Source: JBLHKS01 sp047620505 (GTDB taxonomy: Bacteria; Verrucomicrobiota; Verrucomicrobiia; Verrucomicrobiales; DEV007). Taken from it: DNA of 64,000 nucleotides. The position numbers and the translations under genes were made by a program. Under the pieces are notes generated by a model. That model made no database searches. It was given only the letters and a program-made list of their open reading frames with translations, and was not told where the DNA came from. Location of the stretch: positions 9,500 through 73,499 of the forward strand of contig JBLHKS010000011.1 in assembly GCA_047620505.1 (NCBI GenBank), in the 5' to 3' direction. Shown here piece by piece: positions 7,820 through 17,360 of this stretch. The first letter of the stretch is position 1. The number at the start of each line of letters is the position of its first letter.

Positions 7820-9784
7820 TTGCGAATTCTCATGAATCCTTCCTCTCCCACCGACTCGTCGAGCGCACTCGTTCCGAACGAGGCTGAAGCTCCTGAAACG
7901 GAAGGGGCAAACGAAAGTCCCGCTCCCGCTCCAACCGACGCGGCTGAGCAGCTGCTCCAACTTTTCCGCAGCCGCAGCAAAGACGGCTCCGTCCCGATTG
8001 TCCTCAACGAAGACCGTCCGGCACCGACGCCTTCGATCTCAAATTCGCCGTATCTGCTGATTGAGCCCGTTGTGCTCGATCCGAGTGACCCTTCGCGGGA
8101 GCCGGTTGCCTGCCTCGGCGACACGCTTTGCCAGCTCTATCCTCTGGCTCGATTTGACGAAGAATTATCGCGTCGCGCGCCGCGTTCCTGGGGCCGCGGA
8201 ATTTCGAATTACCTGAATCTCTGCGGAGACGACCGCGAGCGCGTGCTCGTGATCGATCGATTTCAAGACATCCTCACCAGGGCCGGCTCGGAGGAAAAGC
8301 GAGAGCGGTTTTTGACGGCTCTGCGATCGCTCAGCGAGGTTAAATCGCTGAATGTCATTTGTTTCTCGAGCGTTGATGCGCTCTTGGCCACCTGCGCGGC
8401 GACGGGAACAGCGGTCATCAGGGCGGCCGAAGTTCCCGTCGCCCCAGCAGCGACTGGCCAGGATGCGAAATCAGCGATCGCTGAAGCGCCGGACAGAACT
8501 CCAGATTCGGCGACGACCAAGGCGGAAGTACCGTCAAGGCCAAGCTCCGGAAAGCAGCGAAAATACGGTCTCCTTGCCGTAGCCGCGGCTCTGCCGAGTG
8601 TCGCTCTGGCGCTGGCGGTCTGCGTCATTCTGTTCGTGACCGGCCGACTTGAGATGAGCAACAATTCGCAAGAAAAGGATGCGCCCTGGGTTGAGGCGGC
8701 GCGAGACGGCCAGAATCAGATCGTCGATCTGGTGCTGCTGCAGCCTTCGACGCCGAATCCGGTTCTCACGCCAGACGAAGCGGTTTACGTCGGCCAGGAC
8801 CCGGATTTGCGGCCTGAACTCACCGAGCCGCCAAAGAATTTGTTGCCGGTTTCGAGCACGCCGCCTGAACCCAAGCCAGCGGCACCTCCCCTGCCCGAGC
8901 CGACGCCGCAGGTCGAGCCGACGCCGCAGGTCGAGCCGAAAACGAAAATCGAGCCGGTTCCAGCGCCTGTGCCCGATCCGATTGAGAATTCTCCACCTAA
9001 GCCGGAGCCAGCAGCTGCTGTCGATCCGGATCTTCAGCCTGAGCCGGAAGTCGAGCCTGAAACCGTGCAGAAGCTTGAATTCCTCGCCGGGCTTTCGCAG
9101 CCGGTTTCGACCGAAGCGGTCGACAATCTCAGCGCCGCCTGGAGCGAGCCAAGCGCCAATGCCAATTGGCAACAGCAGATCGGAGCCGAATCTTCATCGA
9201 TCGCCGTGGAGATCGGTCGTCGTTATGCCGATTCCCAAGAAAACTACGCCCTTCGCAAAGCAGCCTGGTGGTTCGGAAAAGCCGCCGCAGCTGGCGAAGC
9301 CGAAGGGATCTACGAATCCGGCCGCTGCCTGATGTTCGGCGAAGGTGTTGACCAAGATCCTGAGACCGGATTCAAGGCTCTTTACGAAGCCCACGAAGCT
9401 GGCGACTCGCGCGCGGCTTATCTTTTGGGTGTTTGCGAAAGTTATGGAATTGGAGTGGAAACAGCGAGACCCGAGCATGGCCGTTTTTTTTTGCAAGTGG
9501 CATCTGAAGCAGGCGTAGCAGAGGCCTGGTATGAGCTGGGGCTGCTTTACGATTCGGGGGTTTTTGGGGAGCCGGAGCCTGCTTGGGCTTGCAAAATGTT
9601 TCGCAACGGAGCTGAAAACGGGCACCGCGAAAGCATGATTCGAGCGGCTGAGTTCTACGAAGAAGGCGAAGTCATCACTCGTGATCTGAAAATCGCGAAC
9701 CAGCTACGATCCCAAGCAGACGAAGCCGGCGGGTCTGCAGTTTTCGATCGAGTTCGCGAAATGCTCTTGAATCCGGAAAAGTAG
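7820..9784 (+). CDS. Membrane-anchored Sel1-repeat protein with degenerate nSTAND-like segment
   Basis: 654 residues; Met5 at 7832 is an equally possible start. The cytoplasmic N-terminal part contains RVLVIDRFQDILTRAG followed by KRERFLTALRSLSEV. This closely resembles the Walker B and following region of nSTAND1 NTPases (the VVDQFEELFT type), but no P-loop GxxxxGK[ST] is present, so ATP hydrolysis is doubtful. One transmembrane helix lies near residues 250-275 (LLAVAAALPSVALALAVCVI). A Pro/Glu linker with a tandem EPTPQV duplication follows. The C-terminus has Sel1-like repeats (KAAWWFGKAAAAGEAEGIYE, SRAAYLLGVCESYGIG, AWYELGLLYDSG). Role is probably protein-protein scaffolding; partner unknown. 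Confidence 0.78.
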   Translation: MRILMNPSSPTDSSSALVPNEAEAPETEGANESPAPAPTDAAEQLLQLFRSRSKDGSVPIVLNEDRPAPTPSISNSPYLLIEPVVLDPSDPSREPVACLGDTLCQLYPLARFDEELSRRAPRSWGRGISNYLNLCGDDRERVLVIDRFQDILTRAGSEEKRERFLTALRSLSEVKSLNVICFSSVDALLATCAATGTAVIRAAEVPVAPAATGQDAKSAIAEAPDRTPDSATTKAEVPSRPSSGKQRKYGLLAVAAALPSVALALAVCVILFVTGRLEMSNNSQEKDAPWVEAARDGQNQIVDLVLLQPSTPNPVLTPDEAVYVGQDPDLRPELTEPPKNLLPVSSTPPEPKPAAPPLPEPTPQVEPTPQVEPKTKIEPVPAPVPDPIENSPPKPEPAAAVDPDLQPEPEVEPETVQKLEFLAGLSQPVSTEAVDNLSAAWSEPSANANWQQQIGAESSSIAVEIGRRYADSQENYALRKAAWWFGKAAAAGEAEGIYESGRCLMFGEGVDQDPETGFKALYEAHEAGDSRAAYLLGVCESYGIGVETARPEHGRFFLQVASEAGVAEAWYELGLLYDSGVFGEPEPAWACKMFRNGAENGHRESMIRAAEFYEEGEVITRDLKIANQLRSQADEAGGSAVFDRVREMLLNPEK

Positions 9785-9786
9785 GC

Positions 9787-12297
9787 CTATCTGATCGTAA
9801 CGAAGTCGTTATGATTGAACAGGACCATGACGAAATTCACTCGCTTGGCTCCACCGGCAAGGAACTCAAGGCAAAGCGCTCGCTCGTCGGGCTTAGGAGC
9901 GCGAGAAAGCACCCTGACAAACGCCGAATCGACAAAAGCTTCGTTGTCGGCGCTGACTGCAGAAGTCAGCTCGTCGGCGATCACTTTCGACTGATCAAAG
10001 GTCAGCTTGCTGTTGGCGAGCGCCAGAGCCTGATGTGGCTGAACCGTCGAATCCCGCGAGTAGCACTCGCTCACTTTGGGGCCGTCGAAGATCTGAATGA
10101 ACTCGACCAGTTTTTCATGCGCATGGCGAAGGTAAACGCTGCGCCGCTTTGACGACTGAGCTTCGGTATTCGGAATGTCAGGCCCGCCAAGAGCAGGATC
10201 GAGCGTGCCGGCGATGTGCAGCAGGTTGTCGCGGACGATTTCGCCCTCCATCCGCCGCGAGGGCATTCGCCAGAGACAAACGTTATCCTGATCGATGGCT
10301 GCGCTCGCTTCGTCAGGCACTCCAGACATCCGATAAGTCGCGCTGAGCACGATTTGACGGTGCATTTCCTTCATGCTCCAGCCCCGCTTCATCAGCTCAG
10401 CCGCAAGCCAGTCGAGCAGCGCCGGATGCGTCGGCGGCTTGCCGTGAGCACCGAATTCGTTCACGGTCGGAACGATCGCCTGACCAAAATGACGCAGCCA
10501 GATATGATTCATCGCCACGCGCGCTGTAAGCGGATTTTCTGCGTTCGTAAGCCACTTCGCGAATGCCGAACGCCGGCCATTGCTCCGATTCGGGAATTTC
10601 CCCTGGGTGCGCGGCTTGTATTCGTTCGTTGCCGGTTTGCTCATCGCCTTTTCGGCAGGAGCTTGAAGCTTCTCAGCAGCTGTGATTAACTTTTCGGCTG
10701 CTATCAGGGCTTTTTTCTTCGCCGCTTCGTCGGCCAGCGCTTCGGCTTTCGTCTTCGCGGCCTGGCCGGCTTCGAGCTTCCAATTCGCAACCGCCAGGTT
10801 GGTTTCGCGCTGCAGCACGAACAGCGCCTTCGCGGCAGTTTCCCATTCCGGCGTGTCCTTTTTTCCAGCGTCTTCGAGATCCTCGATCGCGATTTGCGCA
10901 TTCAAAACCTCAAGCTCGCTCTCAGCAGCTGCTCGCTCGAGTTCGGCGGTCGCGCCTTCCAATTTTGCCTCGGCCTGCGCGATCAATTCGGCCCTGACAA
11001 ACTCCCTACGATCTGGCTGCCAGGCTTCCAGCGGCAGCTCAATTTCCTTCGGCTCGAATGCACCTCCGAGCGCAGGCGGCGGACCTGGCGGGATCGCTTC
11101 CTCTTTCACTGGGAAGCGTTCGTCGCCGCGATCAAACAGGTAAGTTTTCGTTCCAAGCGAAGCGTCGTAGACTCGCGGCAGGCCGAGTTCTTTGATATCC
11201 AGCTCGCCCGGCACGCGATCGGTGCGGACTTGGTAAGGCTCAAAAATCGCGCGCATCGCGTAATAATCTCGCTGCGCCAGAGGATCGTACATGTGGTCGT
11301 GACACTTTGCGCATCCTAACGTGATCCCCAAAAATCCCTGAGAAGTGTGGCTGACGACGTTGTCCATCATCTGGTCTCGCCCGGTGAAATAACTTCGCGC
11401 GAGAAATCCCGTTGCGCGGATCGCGGCGGGATTTTCCGGGTAAAGTTCGTCGGCGGCGAGCATTTCGGTCAGCATCTGATCGTAGCCCTTGTCGTCGTTC
11501 AGCGCCTCGATGATCCAATCTCGCCAATGCCAGATGTGGCGCTGGCTTTCGCGAAGAGCCGCTTTGTAACCGGCCCAATCGCTGTAGCGCCAGACGTCCA
11601 TCCAGTGTCGTCCCCAACGTTCGCCGTAAGCCGGATTCGTCAGCAGCTGCTGGACGACTTTTTCGTAGGCCGACTCGGATTCGTCAGCCAGAAACGCAGC
11701 GCGCTCCGCAGTCGATGGGCTCAAGCCGGTCAAATCCAGGTGAACCCGGCGCAGCCAGATTTCTTTCGGCGCCTCCGGGTTTGGAGTCAGGCCCTGCTTC
11801 TCGTGCTCAGCCGCGATGAAGGAATCGATCGGCCCGCGCGCCCAGCCGTCTCCAGCGTTTGGAACTTCCGGGCGGTTGACGATTTCAAACGGCTTCCAGC
11901 GATACCGCGCCTGAAATTCGGCAAACTCAGCCAGCAGCTGCTCGGCCGGTTTTTTCGTCGAATCCGCCGCTCCCGGCCCGGAGCCAGCAAGCAATTCGTC
12001 CAGATTCGAGACGCCGTCGCCGTCGGCATCCTCGTTTGCGATCTGCTCAAACCGCTCGCCCAACGGCTGATTTTTGCCAATTGCGGCGAGCTGCTTTCCG
12101 AAAATATTGTGCGGAAAATCCTCCAGCGTCTCAGCTCCATCCGGATGCGCTCGCAGATGGCAAGTCGCGCAGGAATCCATGATTTCGAGAAGCCTCCCGC
12201 CAAATTCTTTCCCAAGCGCCGCCTTGTTGGCTGGCGTCGCTTCAGCAGAAGATCCGAGGCTCCCGAGCAGGAAGCAGATTAAGAGAAATGTTCGCAT
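9787..12297 (-). CDS. PSCyt2(DUF1549)-PSD1(DUF1553) cytochrome protein with TSP3-like calcium loop
   Basis: 836 residues from the ATG at 12297, which starts exactly at the signal peptide MRTFLLICFLLGSLGSSAEA. A heme c motif CATCH lies near residue 43 and CAKCHDHMYDPL near residue 330. Between them is DADGDGVSNLDELLAGSG, a thrombospondin type 3-like or dockerin-like calcium-binding loop. DUF1549 is recognised by ERWGRHWMDVWRYSDWAG, and DUF1553 by LTARVAMNHIWLRHFGQAIV and TYRMSG. A roughly 110-residue Ala/Glu-rich coiled coil separates the two. No DUF1501 partner is adjacent, so the gene seems to stand alone, convergent with the Sel1 gene (2-base gap). Three copies of the iterated palindrome fall in it. 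Confidence 0.86.
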   Translation of the reverse strand: MRTFLLICFLLGSLGSSAEATPANKAALGKEFGGRLLEIMDSCATCHLRAHPDGAETLEDFPHNIFGKQLAAIGKNQPLGERFEQIANEDADGDGVSNLDELLAGSGPGAADSTKKPAEQLLAEFAEFQARYRWKPFEIVNRPEVPNAGDGWARGPIDSFIAAEHEKQGLTPNPEAPKEIWLRRVHLDLTGLSPSTAERAAFLADESESAYEKVVQQLLTNPAYGERWGRHWMDVWRYSDWAGYKAALRESQRHIWHWRDWIIEALNDDKGYDQMLTEMLAADELYPENPAAIRATGFLARSYFTGRDQMMDNVVSHTSQGFLGITLGCAKCHDHMYDPLAQRDYYAMRAIFEPYQVRTDRVPGELDIKELGLPRVYDASLGTKTYLFDRGDERFPVKEEAIPPGPPPALGGAFEPKEIELPLEAWQPDRREFVRAELIAQAEAKLEGATAELERAAAESELEVLNAQIAIEDLEDAGKKDTPEWETAAKALFVLQRETNLAVANWKLEAGQAAKTKAEALADEAAKKKALIAAEKLITAAEKLQAPAEKAMSKPATNEYKPRTQGKFPNRSNGRRSAFAKWLTNAENPLTARVAMNHIWLRHFGQAIVPTVNEFGAHGKPPTHPALLDWLAAELMKRGWSMKEMHRQIVLSATYRMSGVPDEASAAIDQDNVCLWRMPSRRMEGEIVRDNLLHIAGTLDPALGGPDIPNTEAQSSKRRSVYLRHAHEKLVEFIQIFDGPKVSECYSRDSTVQPHQALALANSKLTFDQSKVIADELTSAVSADNEAFVDSAFVRVLSRAPKPDERALCLEFLAGGAKRVNFVMVLFNHNDFVTIR

Positions 12298-12470
12298 CGT
12301 GATTGCTCCGGGGTTCACGAATTCCCCAGGCAGTGCCTTTCAATTGCGACGTGTCGGAAAAGCTGCCGTTTTCCGACGGAAATTTAATTAAGTTAAATTA
12401 ATTATAAAAGTTTCTTGATTGTTTTTAAAAGATCGAGAATCATGCTCGCAACCCAAACTAAAAATACGCC
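12298..12470. promoter_or_regulatory. AT-rich divergent promoter region with TTAATTAA-like palindromes
   Basis: Separates the PSD1 gene from the LysM gene. It contains ttaattaagttaaattaatt near 12383-12402, two overlapping AT palindromes, followed by more AT-rich sequence. This is the kind of sequence expected of divergent promoters, but specific boxes are not assigned. Confidence 0.35.
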
Positions 12471-13724
12471 ATGGACCCACATTCGAGTGATTTTACCGAG
12501 CAAGCCTACGAGCCCAGAAGCAATTCTGGAGGCGGATTACGCCGTCTAGCGCTTCTGCTTCCGCTTGTTGCCGCCGTTCCCATTTCGATCGCCGTGCTTT
12601 CTCAGCGAGGCGACGATCCGGCCGACGACTCATCCAAGACGCCTCCAGCTGGGCTGAGACCAACAGCGGGTCTCGTCGAAGAAATGCCGGCTCCCGAGGT
12701 CGATGCGTCCAAAAATACCGAAATTGTGAGCATCGAGCAGATCTCTCGGGATCTCGGCGAAACGCCCAAAGTTGACGAAAAAAAGGAAGAGCAGAAGCCG
12801 GAAGAAGGCGAAACAGCCAAGGCTCCAGACAAGGAGGCGACCGAGAAGGAAAAAGCCGCCCTCCAGGCGAAGGCCGATGCTGATGCCAAGGCCGAAGAGA
12901 AAAAGAAGGCTGCCGAAGATGCGAAAAAAATTGCTGAGCAGAAAAAGCAGACGCCGAAACGCCCCTCGAAAGTTGTCGTCAAATCTGGAGACACGCTCTA
13001 CAGCCTCGGCCGAAAATTCAACGTGCCCGCGGAAGCGATCGCTCGCGAGAACCGCATTCGGGTGAACGATACGATTCTAAAGGGCCAGACGCTGAATATT
13101 CCGACAGTCGAAGAAGCCAAGCGCCTCATGGCCGTTGCGCCTGCCACGAAAAATCAGACGCCGCCACCAGGACCGCAGCCGTTTTCGCAGTCGCTCACGC
13201 CGGTCAACGGACTAGCAGCTGCTCAGCCGGCTCCGCGCAATCAAGTGATTCAAACGCAGCCGACTCAACAGCAAACTGCGTCTGTCAACGTCCACACTCC
13301 GGCGATCGGCACGATGCCGCGGAATCGGACTTCCAAGCCGCGCACCGGGACGAATCCTCCGGCCCAGCAGCCAAACGGAGGTGCTCAGCCGAGCCCGAAT
13401 TCACAGTGGTGGCCGCATGCCAGCGGGTCCTACGTTCCGACGAATCAAGCCGGTCAGCAGCAGCCAGCCCAGCGCCCGATTCAGCAGAATTCCGGAGCCA
13501 CCGCGGTGGTGCCGACCCAGCGCCTCCAGCCGGTTAGCGGCAATTTCAAACCCGGAAAATACATCGTCTATCGCGTTCAAGAGAACGACACGCTTCCCTC
13601 GATTGCCGCCGGCCATTCGACCACGGTCGGAACGATCCAAGGGATGAACAGCGGGATCAGGCAGCCCAAATCCGGGCAAATTCTCATCATCCCGGTCGAC
13701 GGGATTCTGCATGAGAAGAAATAG
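12471..13724 (+). CDS. LysM-domain membrane protein
   Basis: 417 residues. A cytoplasmic N-terminus of about 23 residues precedes one membrane helix (LRRLALLLPLVAAVPISIAV). It is followed by a Lys/Glu/Ala-rich coiled coil of about 80 residues. LysM 1 lies near residues 165-212 (VVVKSGDTLYSLGRKFNVPA, ILKGQTLNIPT). A Pro/Gln-rich linker follows, then LysM 2 near residues 365-412 (YIVYRVQENDTLPSIAAGHS). LysM binds N-acetylglucosamine polymers such as peptidoglycan, so the protein probably tethers the inner membrane to the cell wall. No catalytic domain is visible. A strong hairpin terminator follows. Confidence 0.9.
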   Translation: MDPHSSDFTEQAYEPRSNSGGGLRRLALLLPLVAAVPISIAVLSQRGDDPADDSSKTPPAGLRPTAGLVEEMPAPEVDASKNTEIVSIEQISRDLGETPKVDEKKEEQKPEEGETAKAPDKEATEKEKAALQAKADADAKAEEKKKAAEDAKKIAEQKKQTPKRPSKVVVKSGDTLYSLGRKFNVPAEAIARENRIRVNDTILKGQTLNIPTVEEAKRLMAVAPATKNQTPPPGPQPFSQSLTPVNGLAAAQPAPRNQVIQTQPTQQQTASVNVHTPAIGTMPRNRTSKPRTGTNPPAQQPNGGAQPSPNSQWWPHASGSYVPTNQAGQQQPAQRPIQQNSGATAVVPTQRLQPVSGNFKPGKYIVYRVQENDTLPSIAAGHSTTVGTIQGMNSGIRQPKSGQILIIPVDGILHEKK

Positions 13725-13758
13725 TTTTTTAAGTTAGGTCAGGTTAGAGACGACTCGC

Positions 13759-13799
13759 CGAGGCGCGTGGAATTCGTTCCCGCGCCTCGCGTTTTTTTT
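13759..13799 (+). terminator. Rho-independent terminator after the LysM gene
   Basis: Stem cgaggcgcg (13759-13767) pairs with cgcgcctcg (13781-13789) around a 13-base loop and is followed by eight T residues (13792-13799). It ends transcription of the LysM gene before the convergent sdhB stop at 13805. Confidence 0.85.
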
Positions 13800-13804
13800 G
13801 CGTC

Positions 13805-14560
13805 TCAGGACGAAACCGCTTCGCGAGCCTCGGCGAAGGCGTAATCGCGATTGAGCTTCGCGATCGTGTCCACGCTGATCTCTTTCGGACAGGCTGCCTC
13901 GCACTCGTACTGGTTCGTGCAGTTGCCGAAACCTTCGCGATCCATCTGGCGAACCATGCTGATCGACCGCTTGTCCTTTTCTGGACTGCCCTGCGGTAGA
14001 GAGTTGAGCTGATGAACTTTCGCGCCAACGAAAAGCATCGCCGAAGCGTTTTTGCACGCCGCGACACACGCTCCACAGCCGATGCAGGCCGCCGAGGCAA
14101 AAGCAGAATCCGCAAGGTCCTTGCCGATCGGCATCGAGTTGGCTTCGACTGCCGCTCCCGTACGAATCGAGACGTAGCCGCCCGCCTGCTGGATTCGGTC
14201 AAACGCAGAGCGGTCGACCACGAGATCTTTGACGACAGGAAACGCCTTCGCGCGAAAAGGCTCGACGTAAATCGTTTCGCCGTCCTTGAATCGCCTCATG
14301 TGTAGCTGGCAAGTCGTTGTGGCGGCGTCAGGGCCGTGCGGCACGCCGTTGATCACGAGCGAACACGAGCCGCAGATTCCTTCACGGCAATCATGGTCAA
14401 ACGCGATCGGCTCACCGTCATCGGTAATGATTTCCTCGTTGACGAGGTCTAACATTTCCAGAAACGACGCGGTTTCCGGAATGTCCTTGGCCGCGTAATC
14501 TTCGATTCTGCCTTTGGCATCAGCGCCCTCCTGGCGCCAGACTTTAAGTGTCAGGTTCAT
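13805..14560 (-). CDS. sdhB: Succinate dehydrogenase/fumarate reductase iron-sulfur subunit
   Basis: 251 residues. The N-terminal 2Fe-2S ferredoxin domain shows CREGICGSCSLVINGVPHG. The C-terminal domain has CIGCGACVAACKNA (4Fe-4S) and CTNQYECEAACPKE (3Fe-4S). It passes electrons from the SdhA flavin to the membrane heme/quinone subunit of complex II on the cytoplasmic side. It is the last gene of sdhCAB and starts 11 bases after the sdhA stop. The sequence is of the non-classical type B family found in Bacteroidota, Chlamydiota and Verrucomicrobiota. Succinate oxidation versus fumarate reduction cannot be decided from sequence. Confidence 0.95.
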   Translation of the reverse strand: MNLTLKVWRQEGADAKGRIEDYAAKDIPETASFLEMLDLVNEEIITDDGEPIAFDHDCREGICGSCSLVINGVPHGPDAATTTCQLHMRRFKDGETIYVEPFRAKAFPVVKDLVVDRSAFDRIQQAGGYVSIRTGAAVEANSMPIGKDLADSAFASAACIGCGACVAACKNASAMLFVGAKVHQLNSLPQGSPEKDKRSISMVRQMDREGFGNCTNQYECEAACPKEISVDTIAKLNRDYAFAEAREAVSS

Positions 14561-14571
14561 TGCTCGGCAAA

Positions 14572-16506
14572 TTACTTATAGCTGCGCACAGCCAGTTTAA
14601 CGTCTTCGAACTTCAGATCTTCCTTGTGGAGTTTCGGCGTTTTGCCAACTCCAGCAAATTCCCAAGCGGCAGCGTAGGCAAAATCGGTATCGTTCCGTTT
14701 GGCCTCTCCATCTTCGTACTGGTGTTCCACACGAAAGTGGCCACCGCAGGATTCTTCGCGCTGGAGTGCGTCGAGGCACATCAGCTCGGCGAATTCCAGG
14801 AAATCGGCGACGCGTCCGGCTTTCTCGAGTTCCTGGTTAAAATCTGCGCCCTTGCCAGGGACTTTGACGTTTTTCCAGAATTCATCGCGGATCTCCGGGA
14901 TGCGTCCCAACGCCTCGGTCAGACCTTCCTTGGTGCGGGCCATTCCGCATTTGTCCCAGAGCAAAAGTCCGAGCTCTTTGTGGAAACTGTCGACGCTGCG
15001 TTTGCCGTTTATCGCCAGCAGCTGCTCAGTCGTCTTGCGGACCGCCTCTTCGGCTTCGGCAAACGCTTCATGCGATTCGTCAACCACGCCAGGCGTCTGA
15101 GGAGCAAGGTAAACTGGCAAGGTCGATGGGATCACGAAATAGCCGTCGGCCAAGCCCTGCATCAGCGCGCTGGCACCGAGACGGTTCGCGCCGTGATCGG
15201 AAAAATTCGCTTCGCCGAGCACGTGCAGGCCCGGGATCGAACTCATCAAATTGTAGTCAACCCAGAGGCCGCCCATCGTGTAGTGAACCGCCGGGAAAAT
15301 CCGCATTGGGACTTTGTAAGGGTCTTCGCCCGTGATCCGCGCGTACATGTCGAAAAGGTTTCCGTAGCGCGCGCGGATCGTGTCTTCGCCAAACTCGGCC
15401 ATCGCTTCCGAGAAGTCGAGGTAGACGCCGTTCCGCTGACCACAGACTTCAGGACCGACTCCTCGACCTTCATCGCAGACCTCTTTCGCAGCACGCGAGG
15501 AAATATCGCGAGGAGCCAGGTTTCCGAAACTCGGGTATTTTCGCTCCAGATAATAATCGCGATCAACCTCGGCAATGTCGGATGGGTTTTTCCCGCAATC
15601 CTCGGCACTTTTCGGCACCCAAACACGTCCGTCGTTGCGGAGCGATTCGCTCATCAGCGTGAGCTTCGATTGATAATCCCCGCCGCGCGGAATGCAGGTC
15701 GGGTGAATCTGGGTGTAGCACGGATTCGCGAAATACGCGCCTTTCTTATGGGCTCGCCAGGTCGCGGTGACGTTGCAGCCCATCGCGTTGGTCGAAAGGT
15801 AAAAAACATTGCCGTAGCCGCCCGTGCAGAGCAGGACAGCATCGCCGGCATGCCGCGAAATCTCGCCGGTCTTCAGATCGCGCGTGATGATCCCCTTTGC
15901 ATGGCCGTCGACGGTGACGATGTCGAGCATCTCCGTTCTCGAGAGCATTTCGACCCCGCCAGCGGCGATCTGCTTGTTCAACGCCGAGTAGGCACCGAGC
16001 AGCAGCTGCTGGCCGGTTTGGCCCGCCGCGTAAAACGTCCGCGAGACCTGCGCGCCGCCAAATGAGCGGTTCGCGAGCAGCCCGCCGTACTCCCGAGCAA
16101 ACGGCACGCCCTGCGCGACGCATTGATCGATGATGTTCGTGCTGACCTCGGATAGCCGATGAACGTTGGCCTCTCGCGAGCGGAAATCGCCACCTTTGAC
16201 CGTGTCGTAAAAAAGCCGAAAAATGCTATCGCCGTCGTTCTGATAATTCTTCGCCGCGTTGATCCCGCCCTGCGCCGCGATCGAATGTGCTCGCCGCGCG
16301 CTGTCCTGAAAACAGAAGCACTTCACCTTGTAACCCAGCTCGCTGAGCGTCGCAGCCGCCGAAGCGCCCGCGAGGCCGGAACCGACGACGAGGACTGTGT
16401 ACTTCCGCTTATTTTTCGGGTTAATCAGCTTGGAATCGAACTTGTGCTTCGTCCACTTTTCCTGAATGGACCCTGGTGGGATCCTGGCGTCGAGAATGGT
16501 GCTCAT
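14572..16506 (-). CDS. sdhA: Succinate dehydrogenase/fumarate reductase flavoprotein subunit
   Basis: 644 residues, the usual length for type B complex II. The FAD dinucleotide motif VVGSGLAGASAAATLSELG lies near residue 41. His74 in SARRAHSIAAQGGIN is the expected covalent FAD attachment site. MRIFPAVHYTMGGLWVDYN and GEANFSDHGANRLGASAL are the substrate and capping-region signatures. It oxidises succinate to fumarate at the inner face of the membrane. It lies between sdhC (1-base gap) and sdhB. Two copies of the iterated palindrome occur here, encoding TEQLLAI and GQQLLLG. Confidence 0.96.
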   Translation of the reverse strand: MSTILDARIPPGSIQEKWTKHKFDSKLINPKNKRKYTVLVVGSGLAGASAAATLSELGYKVKCFCFQDSARRAHSIAAQGGINAAKNYQNDGDSIFRLFYDTVKGGDFRSREANVHRLSEVSTNIIDQCVAQGVPFAREYGGLLANRSFGGAQVSRTFYAAGQTGQQLLLGAYSALNKQIAAGGVEMLSRTEMLDIVTVDGHAKGIITRDLKTGEISRHAGDAVLLCTGGYGNVFYLSTNAMGCNVTATWRAHKKGAYFANPCYTQIHPTCIPRGGDYQSKLTLMSESLRNDGRVWVPKSAEDCGKNPSDIAEVDRDYYLERKYPSFGNLAPRDISSRAAKEVCDEGRGVGPEVCGQRNGVYLDFSEAMAEFGEDTIRARYGNLFDMYARITGEDPYKVPMRIFPAVHYTMGGLWVDYNLMSSIPGLHVLGEANFSDHGANRLGASALMQGLADGYFVIPSTLPVYLAPQTPGVVDESHEAFAEAEEAVRKTTEQLLAINGKRSVDSFHKELGLLLWDKCGMARTKEGLTEALGRIPEIRDEFWKNVKVPGKGADFNQELEKAGRVADFLEFAELMCLDALQREESCGGHFRVEHQYEDGEAKRNDTDFAYAAAWEFAGVGKTPKLHKEDLKFEDVKLAVRSYK

Positions 16507-16507
16507 G

Positions 16508-17248
16508 TCAGTTCGCTTTCTCGATGATGCCGGTGAGAACGCTGATTGGGATGGAAATATTGCCGATGAAAATCACCACGGCGTAACCGATGCCGACTTT
16601 CTTGATCACGGCCGAAGTCCGCTTCGATCGGAGGCCGAGCGTCTGGAACGCGCTCGAAAATCCGTGGCTGAGGTGACTGCAAAGCAAGGCCACCGCGATG
16701 ATGTAAAACGCGCTCACATACCAGTAGCTGAAGCCGGTAACGACCATGTTGTAGACGTCGTAAACGATCTCGCCCTGCGTGACTCCGTAAATCGCTTGAA
16801 CTGGAGGTCCAGCAAGTTCAGCCGCCTTGACTCCGGGCGTGACCTGAACTGTGAAATGCAAAATGTGGTAGACGACGAAGGCGAGAATCACCATCCCACT
16901 CCAGATCATCGTGCGAGATGCCAGGGTGGCCTGAATCGTCGTCTTAGGACTGGCGTAAGGCGTGACTCGCGCAGCGCGGTTTTCCTTCGTCAGCAGAATC
17001 GTGAAGACCACGTGGATGACGACGCAGGCCAGCAATCCAATTCGGGCGATCCAGACAAAACTGCCGTGAAACAAGTTATGAAGGCCGTAGGCGTAGCTGT
17101 TCATCGCCTCGCGTCCGGAATAAATCAGAAGATTTCCGGCCAGGTGCACCGCGAGGAACAGCAACAGCGCGATTCCCGTCACCGAGACGAGGATCTTGCG
17201 ACCAATAGATGAACCGCAAAACGCGGAGATGGCTCGAAATAGAGTCAT
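16508..17248 (-). CDS. sdhC: Succinate dehydrogenase type-B cytochrome b membrane subunit
   Basis: 246 residues from the ATG at 17248, chosen because a GGAG lies 9 bases upstream; ATGs at 17263 and 17287 are also in frame. Five hydrophobic helices are visible, as expected of the fused single membrane anchor of type B complex II. Likely heme-ligand histidines lie in FLAVHLAGNLLIYSG, LHNLFHGSF, CVVIHVVFT and FVVYHILHF. It anchors SdhAB and connects to the quinone pool. First gene of sdhCAB, divergent from the DUF1552 gene across about 110 bases that must hold both promoters. Confidence 0.93.
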   Translation of the reverse strand: MTLFRAISAFCGSSIGRKILVSVTGIALLLFLAVHLAGNLLIYSGREAMNSYAYGLHNLFHGSFVWIARIGLLACVVIHVVFTILLTKENRAARVTPYASPKTTIQATLASRTMIWSGMVILAFVVYHILHFTVQVTPGVKAAELAGPPVQAIYGVTQGEIVYDVYNMVVTGFSYWYVSAFYIIAVALLCSHLSHGFSSAFQTLGLRSKRTSAVIKKVGIGYAVVIFIGNISIPISVLTGIIEKAN

Positions 17249-17360
17249 TGGGGCGTGCTCCATAAACACTACGTGCGGAAAATGCAAGGGGATGACTCAA
17301 CTGGATTTTCAAATGCATTGGCTTGCGCTGCTCCTCGGCGTTGTCATCATTGGCCACCTG

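Noticed and set aside
14548..16065. A 505-codon open frame antisense to sdhA
   Set aside because: No similarity or signal; sdhA on the other strand is certain.
17196..17360. N-terminal extension of the DUF1552 gene
   Set aside because: The extension overlaps sdhC, lacks similarity and the Tat-like leader begins exactly at 17361.
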